NCBI GenBank assembly: GCA_905221605.1
Contig: CAJNDS010002268.1
Coordinates: 938,232 to 960,731, forward strand
Length of the DNA: 22,500 nucleotides
DNA from: Symbiodinium natans
Lineage: Eukaryota > Sar > Dinophyceae > Suessiales > Symbiodiniaceae
Reading direction: 5' to 3'
The position numbers and the translations under genes are program-made. A model generated the notes under the pieces. That model was not told the origin of the DNA, ran no database searches, and saw nothing but the letters and a program-made list of their open reading frames with translations. Positions 1 to 6,931 of this stretch are shown here, one piece after another. Position 1 is the first letter of the stretch. Every line of letters starts with the position of its first letter.

Positions 1-58
<58 letters not shown>

Positions 59-95
59 GACTGCGGCTGCGGCTACGGCTACGGCTACGGCTACA
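1..95. repeat. Trinucleotide and hexanucleotide microsatellite
   Basis: About 19 copies of CTA/TAC run from the window edge to position 58. They pass through CTGCGG into four copies of GGCTAC ending near 95. The repeat stays in one open plus-strand frame (Thr, then Ala and Thr-Ala dipeptides), so it may be a low-complexity linker inside an exon. It is cut by the window edge. Confidence 0.9.
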
Positions 96-182
96 GACAA
101 CCAGAAACCAGAGCTCCCCACCGCGTCGGCAACGGGCGTCCTTGGGTTCTCTTTGGAGCGGCCTGACGACGAGAAAGAAAGG
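3..182 (+). CDS. Candidate exon with Thr/Ala-rich repeat, partial
   Basis: The frame is open from the window edge: a Thr run, Ala/Thr dipeptides, then a mixed segment containing ELPTASATGVLGFSLERPDD and a charged DEKERAK tail. It continues open to a TAG at 222, but from about 184 on it reads degenerate telomere repeat, so the exon probably stops near 182 (AGG followed by GCTAAG) or at a GT inside the repeat. There is no ATG inside the window. No family is recognised. The repeat-plus-acidic-tail composition looks like a real low-complexity protein, but the minus strand is also open (Ser/Arg or Val/Ala), so strand is not secure. Confidence 0.3.
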
Positions 183-183
183 G

Positions 184-300
184 CTAAGGGGTTTGGGGTT
201 TATGGTTATAAGTTATGGGGTTAGAGGGGTTTGGGGTTTAGGGTTATAAGTTTTAAGGTTAGAGGAGTTCAGGGTCACAGGGTTATAGGGTTATGGTTTT
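184..300 (+). repeat. Degenerate TTTAGGG tract
   Basis: Runs of GGTTT/GGTTA spaced at 7-8 bp with many substitutions (GGTTATAAG, GGTTAGAG). This is an old, decayed telomere-type array with its G-rich strand on plus. Confidence 0.7.
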
Positions 301-364
301 GGGAGATTCCCCAACCCTAAACCTGGAAAAAGAAAAATAAAATTGAAACAAACACACAGAATAG

Positions 365-419
365 GGGTGCGCGCGGCACCATGCGGGCGTGGTTCCTGCA
401 AGGAGTCGAGGATGCTATA
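365..419 (+). CDS. Candidate short exon in an island
   Basis: A 55-nt GC-rich island follows GAATAG and ends before GTTCTG, so it carries AG/GT borders on the plus strand. One frame reads RGTMRAWFLQGVEDAIG, which looks protein-like. The phase does not match simple joining to the 3-182 exon. Weak. Confidence 0.13.
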
Positions 420-435
420 GGTTCTGAAAGAGTTA

Positions 436-485
436 ATTAGGGTTTAAGGTTTGGGGTTTCGGGTTTAGGGTTTGGGGGTTGAGGG
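436..485 (+). repeat. Degenerate TTTAGGG tract
   Basis: About seven TTTAGGG-like units with GGTTTAAG, GGTTTCGG and GGGGTTG variants. A similar short tract lies at 639-668. Confidence 0.7.
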
Positions 486-490
486 CCTAG

Positions 491-586
491 AGACAGACTT
501 GGGTGGGGGTGTTCGGCATCTTCGATTCGCAACTTCTACAGAAGCCTGAGTACTTCCCCGGGTGTCCCCACTTGAAGCCACCCTAG
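491..586 (+). CDS. Candidate exon (aromatic-rich frame)
   Basis: The frame opens directly after a TAG and runs 31 codons to the next TAG. It contains TWVGVFGIFDSQLLQKPEYF followed by PGCPHLKPP. The mix of Gly, aromatic and charged residues is unlike the repeat-derived frames nearby. The island is bounded by telomere-type tracts on both sides. No family is assigned; the VFGIFD stretch only loosely recalls the VFDG core of PP2C phosphatases, and nothing else in that family is visible. The minus strand is also open across the island. Confidence 0.25.
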   Translation, partial: RQTWVGVFGIFDSQLLQKPEYFPGCPHLKPP

Positions 587-666
587 ACCCTAAACCACCA
601 TCCTTTCTTTCATTTCGGAGGTTATGAACGGAGCAAGTAGGGTTTAGGGTGTAGGGTTTAGGGTTT

Positions 667-807
667 ATGTGCTGGGACGACTCCCAAGCAAAAAGGATCC
701 CGTCAGGGGTCATCCTCGCTTGTGAAATGCAGTTTCCAAGTTACCGGCCCCAAGAATGTCTGCCCATGACGGGGATCACTGCTGACCGTTGCCGTGAGCC
801 ATTGGTG
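667..807 (+). CDS. Candidate first exon ending at GTAAGT
   Basis: An ATG frame of exactly 47 codons runs to a perfect donor consensus (GTAAGT at 808). It includes ILACEMQFPSYRPQECLPMT. Without splicing the frame continues to a stop in telomere-type repeat at 978. The donor is the best in this part of the window. The start lies one base after a telomere-type tract. No family is recognised. Confidence 0.28.
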
Positions 808-884
808 GTAAGTACTTGCGATGCTCAAGACGAACCAAAAACACAAAAGTCGCTAATGGGTTTGCTGGAACCCTCCCCCCCTGC

Positions 885-1033
885 AGGTTCATGGATTCTT
901 ACACGCAGGGCTATAAGTACCCCAGACAGGTTTCTAAGTATGGGTACCATACTTATAACCCTAAGCCCTAAACCCTAAACCCCAAACCCCAAACCCTAAA
1001 CTCTAAACCCTACTCACAACTACCCATGAACCC
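885..1033. repeat. Foldback element, GGTTCATGG ends
   Basis: Left end GGTTCATGGATTCTTAC and right end ACTACCCATGAACC are inverted. Inside, CTATAAGTACCCC pairs with GGGTACCATACTTATAA. A CCCTAAA tract (957-1013) fills the right half. It is a diverged relative of the foldback at 18625-18773. Confidence 0.5.
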
Positions 1034-1124
1034 CTCACAAGTTTCGCGGAGCCCCGAGGAACTCCTCGGCAGCCCCTTGATACCGCCTAGGGGACCTCCA
1101 GATAGCAGGGTTTAACAGATTCCA

Positions 1125-1149
1125 TTAGGGTTTAGGGTTTAGGGTTTAG
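1125..1149 (+). repeat. Short TTTAGGG tract
   Basis: Three and a half near-perfect TTTAGGG units after the island that ends with AGATAGCAGGG. Confidence 0.85.
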
Positions 1150-1154
1150 GTAAC

Positions 1155-1216
1155 ATAAGGGCCATATTAGGAGTATATTAAGGGAAACCTTTCGGGGCAC
1201 AACCTCAGGGGTACGA
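1155..1216. repeat. Dispersed repeat, copy 1 (see 11957-12025)
   Basis: GGGCC-TATTAGGAG, CATTAAGGG-AACCTTT and ACCTCAGGGGTA blocks recur in the same order at 11957-12025, at roughly three quarters identity by eye. This marks an old dispersed element whose ends I cannot place. Confidence 0.5.
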
Positions 1217-1330
1217 GTCTTGACGCCTTGAGTTTAGGGTCTTCGGGCTTAGGTTTGAGACAAGTGTCGTGCTCATGTTTGTTTAGGGTTTGGGGGATAT
1301 GGTTTGGGGCCATACACCCAAAACCTTAAA

Positions 1331-1382
1331 GGTTTAGGGTTTAGGGTTTAGGGTTTAGGGTTTAGGGTTTAGGGTTTAGGGC
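1331..1382 (+). repeat. TTTAGGG tract
   Basis: Seven perfect TTTAGGG units, ending in a GCTTAGG variant. Confidence 0.95.
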
Positions 1383-1433
1383 TTAGGCTGGCGGGGTTGC
1401 GAGATGTTGGGGCTTAGGGTTTAGTGTTCAGGG

Positions 1434-1514
1434 CTTGTCGAACCTGGTTTGGAGACCGTCGGCGACGTCAGGGACTTCTCTGCAGGCGCGATGCGCTCTG
1501 CCTCTGCACTTTAG
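1434..1514 (+). CDS. Candidate exon in an island
   Basis: Open for 26 codons to TAG, after the possible acceptor GTTCAG at 1426-1431. It reads LVEPGLETVGDVRDFSAGAM then RSASAL, a balanced composition. A possible GC-type donor (CTGCAG followed by GCGCG) lies inside. No family is recognised. Confidence 0.22.
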   Translation, partial: LVEPGLETVGDVRDFSAGAMRSASAL

Positions 1515-1645
1515 GCCAAGGTCCCTTGATATGGGCCTTTAAAAGGGGACCCCTTATCCCTATCCAAATTATGGGCCCATACATCAGAAGCCTGTAAGTG
1601 AAGTAAGGACCATATGAAGGGCCCATGTAACTACTGTTAGAGAAG
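1515..1645. other. Unique segment with short inverted repeat
   Basis: GGGCCCATACATCAG (1574-) and CATATGAAGGGCCCATG (1611-) are inverted around a 30-nt spacer. No credible coding frame. It may be a remnant of a foldback element. Confidence 0.35.
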
Positions 1646-2060
1646 CCCGAAACCCTAAACCCTAGGGTTGAGGGCTTTAAACCCGATACCCTAAACCCTG
1701 AACCCGACCGGGACGTTTTGACTTAGTGCATCTGGGGACTACAAGGGGATCAGCTATTGAAAAGGCTGAAAACCTTGGGAATACTTCTATATAACAGGAA
1801 TCTGAATCTTCATAGCCGAAAATAAACAACAGATTCATAGCCGAAACAAAACAACAAGTACAAAATGACAGGCCTAAACCTGAAATCCCTGAAGCCGCAA
1901 AAGCCGCTAAACCCTGAAAAAAAAACCAAATCCAGTAGACCCCTAAACGCCCTGAAGCCCCTAAACCACCCTGAGCCATAAAAAACACTACAACCCCAAG
2001 ATGTCCCTGAAAAACCCTAAACCCTGAAAAGCTGGGGCCCCTCCCCCAATACTTCCCCAA
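1645..2060. other. A/C-rich degenerate telomere-derived stretch
   Basis: CCCTAAA-like words are scattered through G-poor, A/C-rich sequence (AAACCCTGAA, ACCAAATCC). The 127-residue minus-strand frame here is a by-product of this bias and is not annotated as a gene. Confidence 0.5.
1802..1856. repeat. Tandem duplication of about 27 bp
   Basis: TTCATAGCCGAAAATAAACA is followed directly by TTCATAGCCGAAACAAAACA, two imperfect copies head to tail. Confidence 0.75.
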
Positions 2061-2118
2061 AGAGCCCGATACCCCTGAAATGAGACATGTTCCTGAAATC
2101 TTGCTAGGACCCCTCCAT

Positions 2119-2238
2119 CTAAACCCTAAACCCTAAACCCTAAACCCTAAACCCTAAACCCTAAACCCTAAACCCTAAACCCTAAACCCTAAACCCTAAA
2201 CCCTAAACCCTAAACCCTAAACCCTAAACCCTAAACCC
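2119..2238 (-). repeat. Long perfect CCCTAAA tract
   Basis: Seventeen uninterrupted CCCTAAA units, one of the longest clean tracts. It faces the TTTAGGG tract at 2358-2430 across a 119-nt island. Confidence 0.97.
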
Positions 2239-2276
2239 GAACATGGGCTCTTTGCTTTCGCTTCTCCTCTGAGGCC

Positions 2277-2299
2277 GGCCTGTGCCTGCGACACAGGCC
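2277..2299. other. Perfect 8-bp stem-loop
   Basis: GGCCTGTG and CACAGGCC flank a 7-nt loop inside the island framed by inverted telomere tracts. Both strands of the island are open in at least one frame, so the hairpin may be incidental to an exon. Confidence 0.5.
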
Positions 2300-2357
2300 C
2301 ACAGCACCAGCAGACCATGGCAGGGCCTCTCAGGAAAAGAAGGGTTTGAGGGTATGT

Positions 2358-2430
2358 CGGGGTTTAGGGTTTAGGGTTTAGGGCTTAGGGTTTAGGGTTT
2401 AGGGTTTAGGGCTAGGGCTTAGGGGTATTT
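2358..2430 (+). repeat. TTTAGGG tract
   Basis: About ten units with GCTTAGG and GCTAGGG variants. Confidence 0.9.
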
Positions 2431-2460
2431 CCGGGGGTTAGGGCTTCGGGTTTTAGGGCA

Positions 2461-2569
2461 GGTGAGCCGCTCTCTGGATCCCCTGTCGCAGTGCTTGTAG
2501 TGCCCCTTATGGCCTCTTGCACGGGAATGTTGCTGCAAGTGCACCTCAGAAGAAAGGGAACACGGGAAT
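2461..2569. other. Island open on both strands
   Basis: Plus reads VAVLVVPLMASCTGMLLQV. Minus reads NIPVQEAIRGTTSTATGDPE after a CACTTGCAG acceptor-like site. I cannot choose; it could be an exon of about 70 nt on minus. Confidence 0.2.
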
Positions 2570-2630
2570 AGGGTTTAGGGTTTAGGGTTTAGGGTTTAGG
2601 GTTTAGGGTTTAGGGTTTAGGGTTTAGGGC
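2570..2630 (+). repeat. TTTAGGG tract
   Basis: Eight clean TTTAGGG units. Confidence 0.97.
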
Positions 2631-2691
2631 ACAGGCACTTGACAACAAGGCGGCCTGGACAAAATAGACCCAAGCGGGGATTTCCCAACCC

Positions 2692-2787
2692 AGGGGCATC
2701 CCTTATCTACCCCAAATCAAAGCAAAGTCCCGTTTATAAGGACCCAAAACAGGGGTCTTATCTACCCCAAATAAAGCACAGTCCCCT
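2692..2787. repeat. Tandem duplication, about 58-bp spacing
   Basis: TTATCTACCCCAAATCAAAG (2703-) and TTATCTACCCCAAATAAAGC (2759-) lie head to tail with matching flanks (AGGGGCATCCC or AGGGGTC, and CAAAGTCCC or CACAGTCCCC). A plus-strand ATG-less frame crosses both copies, but its residues follow the repeat. Confidence 0.75.
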
Positions 2788-2918
2788 TAGGGACAACCCA
2801 ACATTGGTATTCCGTCTGGCGTTTACGGTCAAGGTTTCGGGTGTTCCTTCCCTAAACCATCGAAAACGCTCAACCGCAAGGGTCCTTCAGTCCCAGGTGT
2901 CAGCCGAAAGCCGAAAGC

Positions 2919-3050
2919 CTAAACCCTAAACCCTAAACCCTCAACCCTAAACCCTCTAAACCCTAAACCCTCTAAACCCTAAACCTTCTAAACCCTAAAC
3001 CACAAACCCTAAACCCTAAACCTTCTAAACCCTAAACCCTAAACCCTCAA
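2919..3050 (-). repeat. CCCTAAA tract with CCCTCTAAA and CCTTCTAAA variants
   Basis: 7-mers are interleaved with 9-mers carrying an inserted CT or TC, suggesting local unequal exchange of a variant unit. Confidence 0.9.
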
Positions 3051-3136
3051 CCCAACAACCCCATCACTCGGCCCCTTGTTTTGCTCAGCTCGTGGGTCGT
3101 CGAAGGGGTCGACTCTTCGCACGTCCACGGACCATG

Positions 3137-3432
3137 CCTTGCAGTGGAGAAGTCTTGGGGGTTTAGGGTTTAGGGTTTAGGGTTTAGGGTTTAGGGTTTA
3201 GGGTTTAGGGTTTAGGGTTTAGGGTTTGGGGCTTAGGCCTTGCAGTGGAGGGGTTTTAGGGGTTCAGAACTCTTGGGAATAGGTGTGTAGGGAATGGTGG
3301 AATACCGGGTTTAGGGTTTAGGCTGTAGGAGTGTAGGGTTAAGGGTTTAGGGCGTAGGGTGTAGCGGTGTAGGGGTTTCTTGGCCTTGCAGTGCAGGGTT
3401 TTTAGAGGGGTTCAAGGACTCTTGGGAATAGG
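3137..3432 (+). repeat. Three direct copies of a CCTTGCAGTGGAG module
   Basis: CCTTGCAGTGGAG at 3137, CCTTGCAGTGGAGGGGTTTT at 3238 and CCTTGCAGTGCAGGGTTTTT at 3384. The last two are also followed by GGGGTTCA and ACTCTTGGGAATAGG. The island segment was copied together with its flanking telomere repeat. Confidence 0.8.
3158..3233 (+). repeat. TTTAGGG tract
   Basis: Ten units, nearly perfect, ending in TTTGGGG. Confidence 0.96.
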
Positions 3433-3433
3433 T

Positions 3434-3660
3434 TGAATGCAGTTCAGGGGTTTAGTTTGAGGGGTTCAGGGCTTCGGGTTTTAGGCTTTAGGGCTTCTAC
3501 GGGGTAAGGGAATGAGGAGATTAAGGGTGTTTTGAGGTGTTTAGGGCTTGGGGGTTAGGCTTTCGGGGCTTTAGGTTTAAGGAATACGTGGATGAAGGGT
3601 TCCGGGGTTTAGGGTTCAGGCCTTCGCTTAGGCCCTCCGATGCAGTAACAAGGACTTAGG
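3434..3660 (+). repeat. Strongly degenerate TTTAGGG sequence
   Basis: GGTTTTAGGC, GGGCTTCGG and GGGGTTAGGC words at irregular spacing. Nothing else is recognised. Confidence 0.55.
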
Positions 3661-3810
3661 ATCAAGAAACCAAGCCCCTAAACCCTAAACCCTTAACCCC
3701 ATAATTTCTTTATAGGCTCTGAAAAGGAGACTATCGACTACATTGCTGGACGGGGGGCGTAGATGGGCGTAGTCTTACCCAAGACCTAGTGCTGGGGTTT
3801 CTGACATCCG

Positions 3811-3846
3811 CAGAGCATTGCGAGAAGGTGTCTCCGCAATGTTCTG
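3811..3846. other. Stem-loop
   Basis: CAGAGCATTGCGAGA pairs with TCTCCGCAATGTTCTG around a 5-nt loop, with one mismatch and one bulge. It is the only structured piece in the 3710-3910 island, whose reading frames are short. Confidence 0.55.
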
Positions 3847-4085
3847 GACCCAAAACAAGCCCATTAATTACCCCTAAAGCCCTGTAGATATACGGGCGCC
3901 ATAAGGGAATACTAGCCCTAAACCCTAAACCCTAAACCTCTATGTTGCGGTATGCAGGAGGTGCCTCGCGCCGTCGCTCCTGGCGTTTGCGCCACGCCTC
4001 TGCGTCGGGCGCCTAGTCAGCGCGTGAGTTCGGGGCTTATGGTTCAGGGCCAGGGTCTAGGGTTTCGGGCTTAGGGTGTAGGGTG

Positions 4086-4150
4086 AGGGTTTAGGGTTTA
4101 GGGTTTAGGGCTGAGGGTTTAGGGTTTAGGGTTTAGGGGATTAGGGCTTT
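4086..4150 (+). repeat. TTTAGGG tract
   Basis: About eight units with a GGGCTGA interruption. The 3941-4080 island to its left begins after a CCCTAAA tract (3916-3938). Confidence 0.9.
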
Positions 4151-4194
4151 AGAGGTTCGTATTGGGGAGGGGGGAGGGGGGGTTTAAGGCTTAG

Positions 4195-4299
4195 GGCTCA
4201 AGGAGACCCGAAGCCCCGAAACCTGCTGGCCTTGCCCTTCTGCCGGAGGATGCGCTGAAGACGCTGTTCAACCTCGGGCACCGAAAGGAACTTGCATAA
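4195..4299 (+). CDS. Candidate exon with amphipathic helix
   Basis: Opens after a TAG and runs 34 codons to TAA. The C-terminal part reads LALLPEDALKTLFNLGHRKE, which looks like a helix-turn-helix protein segment. The LPEDALKTLF spacing resembles the start of an F-box (LPxDxLxxIF), but only about 20 residues can be compared, so the family is not claimed. A GA-type donor (CGAAAG followed by GAACTT) is possible before the stop. It lies between opposite-facing telomere tracts. Confidence 0.28.
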   Translation, partial: GSRRPEAPKPAGLALLPEDALKTLFNLGHRKELA

Positions 4300-4375
4300 G
4301 GGAACACCAGCCATCACTACCACTCTGAAGCCAAAAGCCCAAAATACCCTAAACCCTAAAAAAGAAACACTCTCG

Positions 4376-4422
4376 CCCTAAACCCTAAACCCTAAACCCT
4401 AAACCCTAAACCCTAAACCCTA
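4376..4422 (-). repeat. CCCTAAA tract
   Basis: Six clean units. Confidence 0.96.
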
Positions 4423-4499
4423 GAGAACCTAGAAGCCCTGCAAGCCCTCTAAGCCCTGCCCGCCTTCAAAGCCCTTTATAAGGGAACCCTGAACCCTAT

Positions 4500-4611
4500 A
4501 AACACTAAACCCTAGACCCTAGACCCTAGACCCTAGACCCTGGACCCTAAACCTAAACCCCAAACCCAAAACCCCAAACCCTAAACCCTAAACCCTAAAC
4601 CCTAAACCCAA
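4500..4611 (-). repeat. CCCTAAA tract with private CCCTAGA block
   Basis: 4508-4540 is four to five copies of CCCTAGA. The remainder is CCCTAAA and CCCCAAA. The variant block is homogeneous and differs from its neighbours. Confidence 0.93.
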
Positions 4612-4620
4612 TCTCTGCAG

Positions 4621-4712
4621 GCCAGTCTGCCGCCTCCAGCGCGGTGGCGATCACAGCCGCTTCACCGACAAGCACCGAGCACACGGCCTCTGCTAGTCGG
4701 CGTTCGTCCTGA
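4621..4712 (+). CDS. Candidate Ser/Ala/Thr-rich exon
   Basis: Begins directly after CTCTGCAG, one of the best acceptors in the window, and is open for 29 codons to TGA: SAASSAVAITAASPTSTEHT followed by ASASRRSS. This composition fits a disordered linker or protein tail. The island is framed by a CCCTAAA tract on the left and a TTTAGGG tract (4717-4753) on the right. Confidence 0.33.
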
Positions 4713-4716
4713 CGGA

Positions 4717-4753
4717 GGTTTAGGGTTTAGGGTTTAGGGTTTAGGGCTTAGGC
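4717..4753 (+). repeat. TTTAGGG tract
   Basis: Four units followed by GGCTTAGGC. Confidence 0.9.
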
Positions 4754-4853
4754 TGGGCTGTGATGTGATTGGGGATGTGTCGGCTTTCCCAGCATAAAGC
4801 ACACAGCTGGATCCACTTGTGGGACTTGGCTGCTATCCTGCTGGGGCCACGAC

Positions 4854-4855
<2 letters not shown>

Positions 4856-4888
<33 letters not shown>
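4856..4888. repeat. GA dinucleotide repeat
   Basis: Sixteen GA units. Confidence 0.97.
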
Positions 4889-4889
<1 letters not shown>

Positions 4890-4959
4890 GTATGTGGCTT
4901 AGGATTTAGGGTTTAGTATTAGGGTTAGCATACATACACATAATTATTCACAAATACAC

Positions 4960-5196
4960 ATGCAAGCCAAGTCGCAACTGGAAAAGTTCCCTCCGCAGCG
5001 TGGATTGCTTTACTTGCGACGGCAATTTATGCCACTCGAGGTGGATATCCTCCACTATTTGCTTAGAAACCAACTCAAAAACATAAAGAATAAAAGTCCC
5101 TATATTGCCCTAACAAGGGAGAATATGTCTATTCTTTGGGTGGTTCTTAAGCAAATAGTAGCCCTGTCTCTCCCAAGCATATTACAGAACCCTTGA
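4960..5196 (+). CDS. Unassigned 78-codon ORF overlapping a foldback
   Basis: ATG to TGA, 78 residues, basic and hydrophobic, including LLYLRRQFMPLEVDILHYLL and SILWVVLKQIVALSLPSILQ. The span 5052-5162 is itself an imperfect inverted repeat: CTATTTGCTTAGAAACCA on the left, and CTATTTGCTTAAGAACCA read on minus on the right, with AAAGAATA/TATTCTTT inside. The frame may therefore be incidental to a foldback element. No family is recognised. Confidence 0.25.
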   Translation: MQAKSQLEKFPPQRGLLYLRRQFMPLEVDILHYLLRNQLKNIKNKSPYIALTRENMSILWVVLKQIVALSLPSILQNP

Positions 5197-5215
5197 CACA
5201 GCAGCCCTGTGTCAA
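5193..5215. other. Perfect 9-bp stem-loop
   Basis: TTGACACAG and CTGTGTCAA around the 5-nt loop CAGCC. Confidence 0.65.
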
Positions 5216-5326
5216 AACGGGTTTAGGGCTTATAGGGTTTAGACCCCCGACGCACCACAAGCATTGCGCCAGCGGGACGCAAAAGATGTTTCAGCGTTTC
5301 AGCCTCCGGAACATGCTTCTTCGTAG

Positions 5327-5482
5327 CTAGGCAGCTGCAATGTCGTGTAGAACTTCAGCCCAAGCCGGTCTGAAAGGGATACCCCAAAACTTCAGTTTCA
5401 CGCAATCTTCTTGTGCCTCATCAGGCCAGCTCGACATCTCGTCCGTGTAGTCTGAGGCCTTCATGGTGGCTTTGGAGAGCGC
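5327..5482 (-). CDS. Candidate terminal exon, 51 residues
   Basis: On the minus strand a canonical acceptor (CTGTGGCAG) is followed by 51 open codons and a TAG at 5329-5327. The peptide includes DEMSSWPDEAQEDCVKLKFW and then GIPFRPAWAEVLHDIAAA. Three Trp, a mixed charge pattern and no repeat-derived words make it the most protein-like frame in the window. It lies in a 480-bp region almost free of telomere repeat. Upstream exons would lie at higher coordinates; none is joined with confidence. The family is unknown. The opposite strand holds a 41-codon Ser-rich frame, which I judge less likely. Confidence 0.45.
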   Translation of the reverse strand, partial: ALSKATMKASDYTDEMSSWPDEAQEDCVKLKFWGIPFRPAWAEVLHDIAAA

Positions 5483-5540
5483 CTGCCACAGGGTTCAGGG
5501 TCTATGGGACTGATACTTGGAGGGCCAGAGGATTTGGTAA

Positions 5541-5610
5541 GTAGCTACGGAGTAGAGCAATCTGTAGACTACAGAGGCTTAGGGGTTGATGTTGTCCTAC
5601 TTCGTAGCTC
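5541..5610. repeat. Small inverted repeat
   Basis: GTAGCTACGGAGTAG (5541-) is inverted relative to CCTACTTCGTAGCTC (5596-5610) with a 40-nt loop. Possibly the remnant of a foldback element. Confidence 0.4.
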
Positions 5611-5735
5611 TTCTTGGTAACTACATGCTAAGTCCCCGGATTCGACTTTGTAATGTGGTCGCTTCCAATGTGCGTGAGACTCACGTGATGCTCAAATGCA
5701 GCAGGGTTGTAGAATGTAGAGGCAGCGTATGATTA

Positions 5736-5955
5736 AGAAACCCTAAACCCAGCCGACTGTGTCGCGCGGCCAAAACTTCTGCAGGTGGTCCCTCCTGGCC
5801 TGCTGGCCCCCTTGGCCGACCGGCCCCCGACCCCCCTTGGCCTCCTGGCCCCTCTCTGACCCTCCAGTGCCAGCCCCGTTCTCCCATTCTCAAGTTTTTT
5901 TTTCAGAAACCCTAAACCCAGCCACATGCGTCCGCGCAGCCAAAACTTCCGCAGG
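5736..5955 (-). repeat. Duplicated exon-like block with synonymous differences
   Basis: AGAAACCCTAAACCCAGCC followed by an island start recurs at 5736-5785 and 5904-5955. On minus both copies encode PAEVLAAR (5785-5762 and 5955-5932). The three differences in those 24 bases are all at third codon positions. Both are preceded by Gly/Pro-rich triplets (GPAGQEGPPAEV and GAPGPAEV), weakly collagen-like. This favours a minus-strand coding origin and tandem exon duplication, though three changes is a small sample. Confidence 0.5.
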
Positions 5956-6039
5956 CCCTGGAGCCCCTGCAGAGCCCCCTGGAACCATGTTCAGGTCGGA
6001 CCAGAGCGGCTGGAAGCTCCTGGAACCCCCCCCTGGAAC

Positions 6040-6040
<1 letters not shown>

Positions 6041-6078
<38 letters not shown>
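6041..6078. repeat. Poly-C tract, 38 C
   Basis: Uninterrupted C run preceded by CCTGGAAC repeats. Its exact length may not be reliable in any assembly. It abuts an AT-rich segment that has a relative at 19960-20000. Confidence 0.95.
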
Positions 6079-6081
<3 letters not shown>

Positions 6082-6120
6082 AAAAATGCAAAAGAACAAC
6101 ACGTTAGAACAATGTGTATG

Positions 6121-6160
6121 GTGTACATATATAAATACTTCTACAAACTTAGGCCATATC
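6121..6160. repeat. AT-rich dispersed segment next to poly-C
   Basis: TGTACATATAT, then CTTCTAC and a CCATAT end. The same order occurs at 19960-20000 (TGTACATATAT, CTTCTAC, CAAATAT). Both copies lie next to a long C or G homopolymer, suggesting a common element. Confidence 0.45.
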
Positions 6161-6205
6161 AATATGCGGATTCCTAAATCTAAAACCCTTCCTTCAACTT
6201 GGCAC

Positions 6206-6241
6206 CCTTAAACCCTAAACCCTAAACCCTAAACCCTAAAT
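6206..6241 (-). repeat. CCCTAAA tract
   Basis: Five units, facing the long TTTAGGG tract at 6327 across an 85-nt island whose minus strand reads GDVWKDGFRRH between AG and GT sites. Confidence 0.95.
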
Positions 6242-6326
6242 AACCGAAATCCTACACCTTAAGCATCCTTTAAGCCCTGAACCTCTTCTGTGCCTCCTGA
6301 AGCCATCCTTCCACACGTCGCCAGCC

Positions 6327-6487
6327 TAGGGTTTAGGGTTTAGGGTTTAGGGTTTAGGGTTTAGGGTTTAGGGTTTAGGGTTTAGGGTTTAGGGTTTAGG
6401 GTTTAGGGTTTAGGGTTTAGGGTTTAGGGTTTAGGGTTTAGGGTTTAGGGTTTAGGCTTTAGGGTTTAGGGTTTAGGGTTTAGGGGT
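6327..6487 (+). repeat. Longest TTTAGGG tract
   Basis: About 23 units, clean except for one CTTTAGG near 6457. Confidence 0.98.
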
Positions 6488-6829
6488 TCCAGCAGGCTTA
6501 GGAGGTTTAGGGTATGAGGAGTTTAGGGAAGTAGGCTAGGGCCCTTCAAAATGTCTGATAAGTGTTCCTGAACATGATCCTCTCAAACCCAATAAGCGAA
6601 AAAAACCGAAGGACCTACCTGGTACGGCTTAAGCCTAGGGGTTTAGGAGTTTAGGGGTTTAAGGGTCGCAAAAAATGCCCAGTACCACTCAATGAAGGAA
6701 TAGACTTATCCATGCGGGGGTGAAGGGAGCGTTCTAAATGAGGCTCCCGGACCTAGCTATGAAAAAAATCAGCATGTATATAGGGATCTGTATGATGATT
6801 AGGGTTCAGGGTTCAGTTGGACATCTTAC
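6488..6829. other. Unique segment, no supported gene
   Basis: Mixed AT-rich sequence with decayed TTTAGGG words (6630-6665). A plus-strand ATG frame starting at 6738 continues through the poly-C tract as poly-Pro and is not trusted. The minus-strand frame LIGFERIMFRNTYQTF at about 6605-6555 is unremarkable. Confidence 0.3.
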
Positions 6830-6892
6830 GTCAGGGGTATTGTGCGTCCGGGTCAATATGCGTTTGCACAGGAGCATCACAACGTCGAATGC
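6830..6892 (-). CDS. Candidate 63-nt exon
   Basis: On minus, the acceptor TCGCTCTCCAG is followed by exactly 21 codons (AFDVVMLLCKRILTRTHNTP and D), then the donor GTAAGA. Both splice sites are strong. The other two frames contain stops inside the segment. The exon is phase 0 at both ends. A possible downstream partner is the phase-0 acceptor of the 5327-5482 exon, but intermediate exons would be needed. No family is recognised. Confidence 0.37.
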
Positions 6893-6912
6893 CTGGAGAG
6901 CGATTCTGATAG

Positions 6913-6931
6913 CCCCCCCCCCCCCCCCCCC
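6913..6931. repeat. Poly-C tract, 19 C
   Basis: Followed by GATATACAAAAAGAGG, again an A/T-rich flank. Confidence 0.95.

Noticed and set aside
1677-2060. 127-codon minus-strand frame
   Set aside because: It lies in G-poor degenerate telomere sequence, where stops on the T/G-rich strand are rare. The residues are dominated by F, G, L and V from that bias.
4195-4299. Naming the frame an F-box protein
   Set aside because: Only a ten-residue LPEDALKTLF pattern fits; the rest of the domain is not present.
5759-6211. 150-codon plus-strand frame with poly-Pro
   Set aside because: It depends on reading through 38 C as proline and enters AT-rich repeat. The collagen-like look of the opposite frame is more informative but still unproven.
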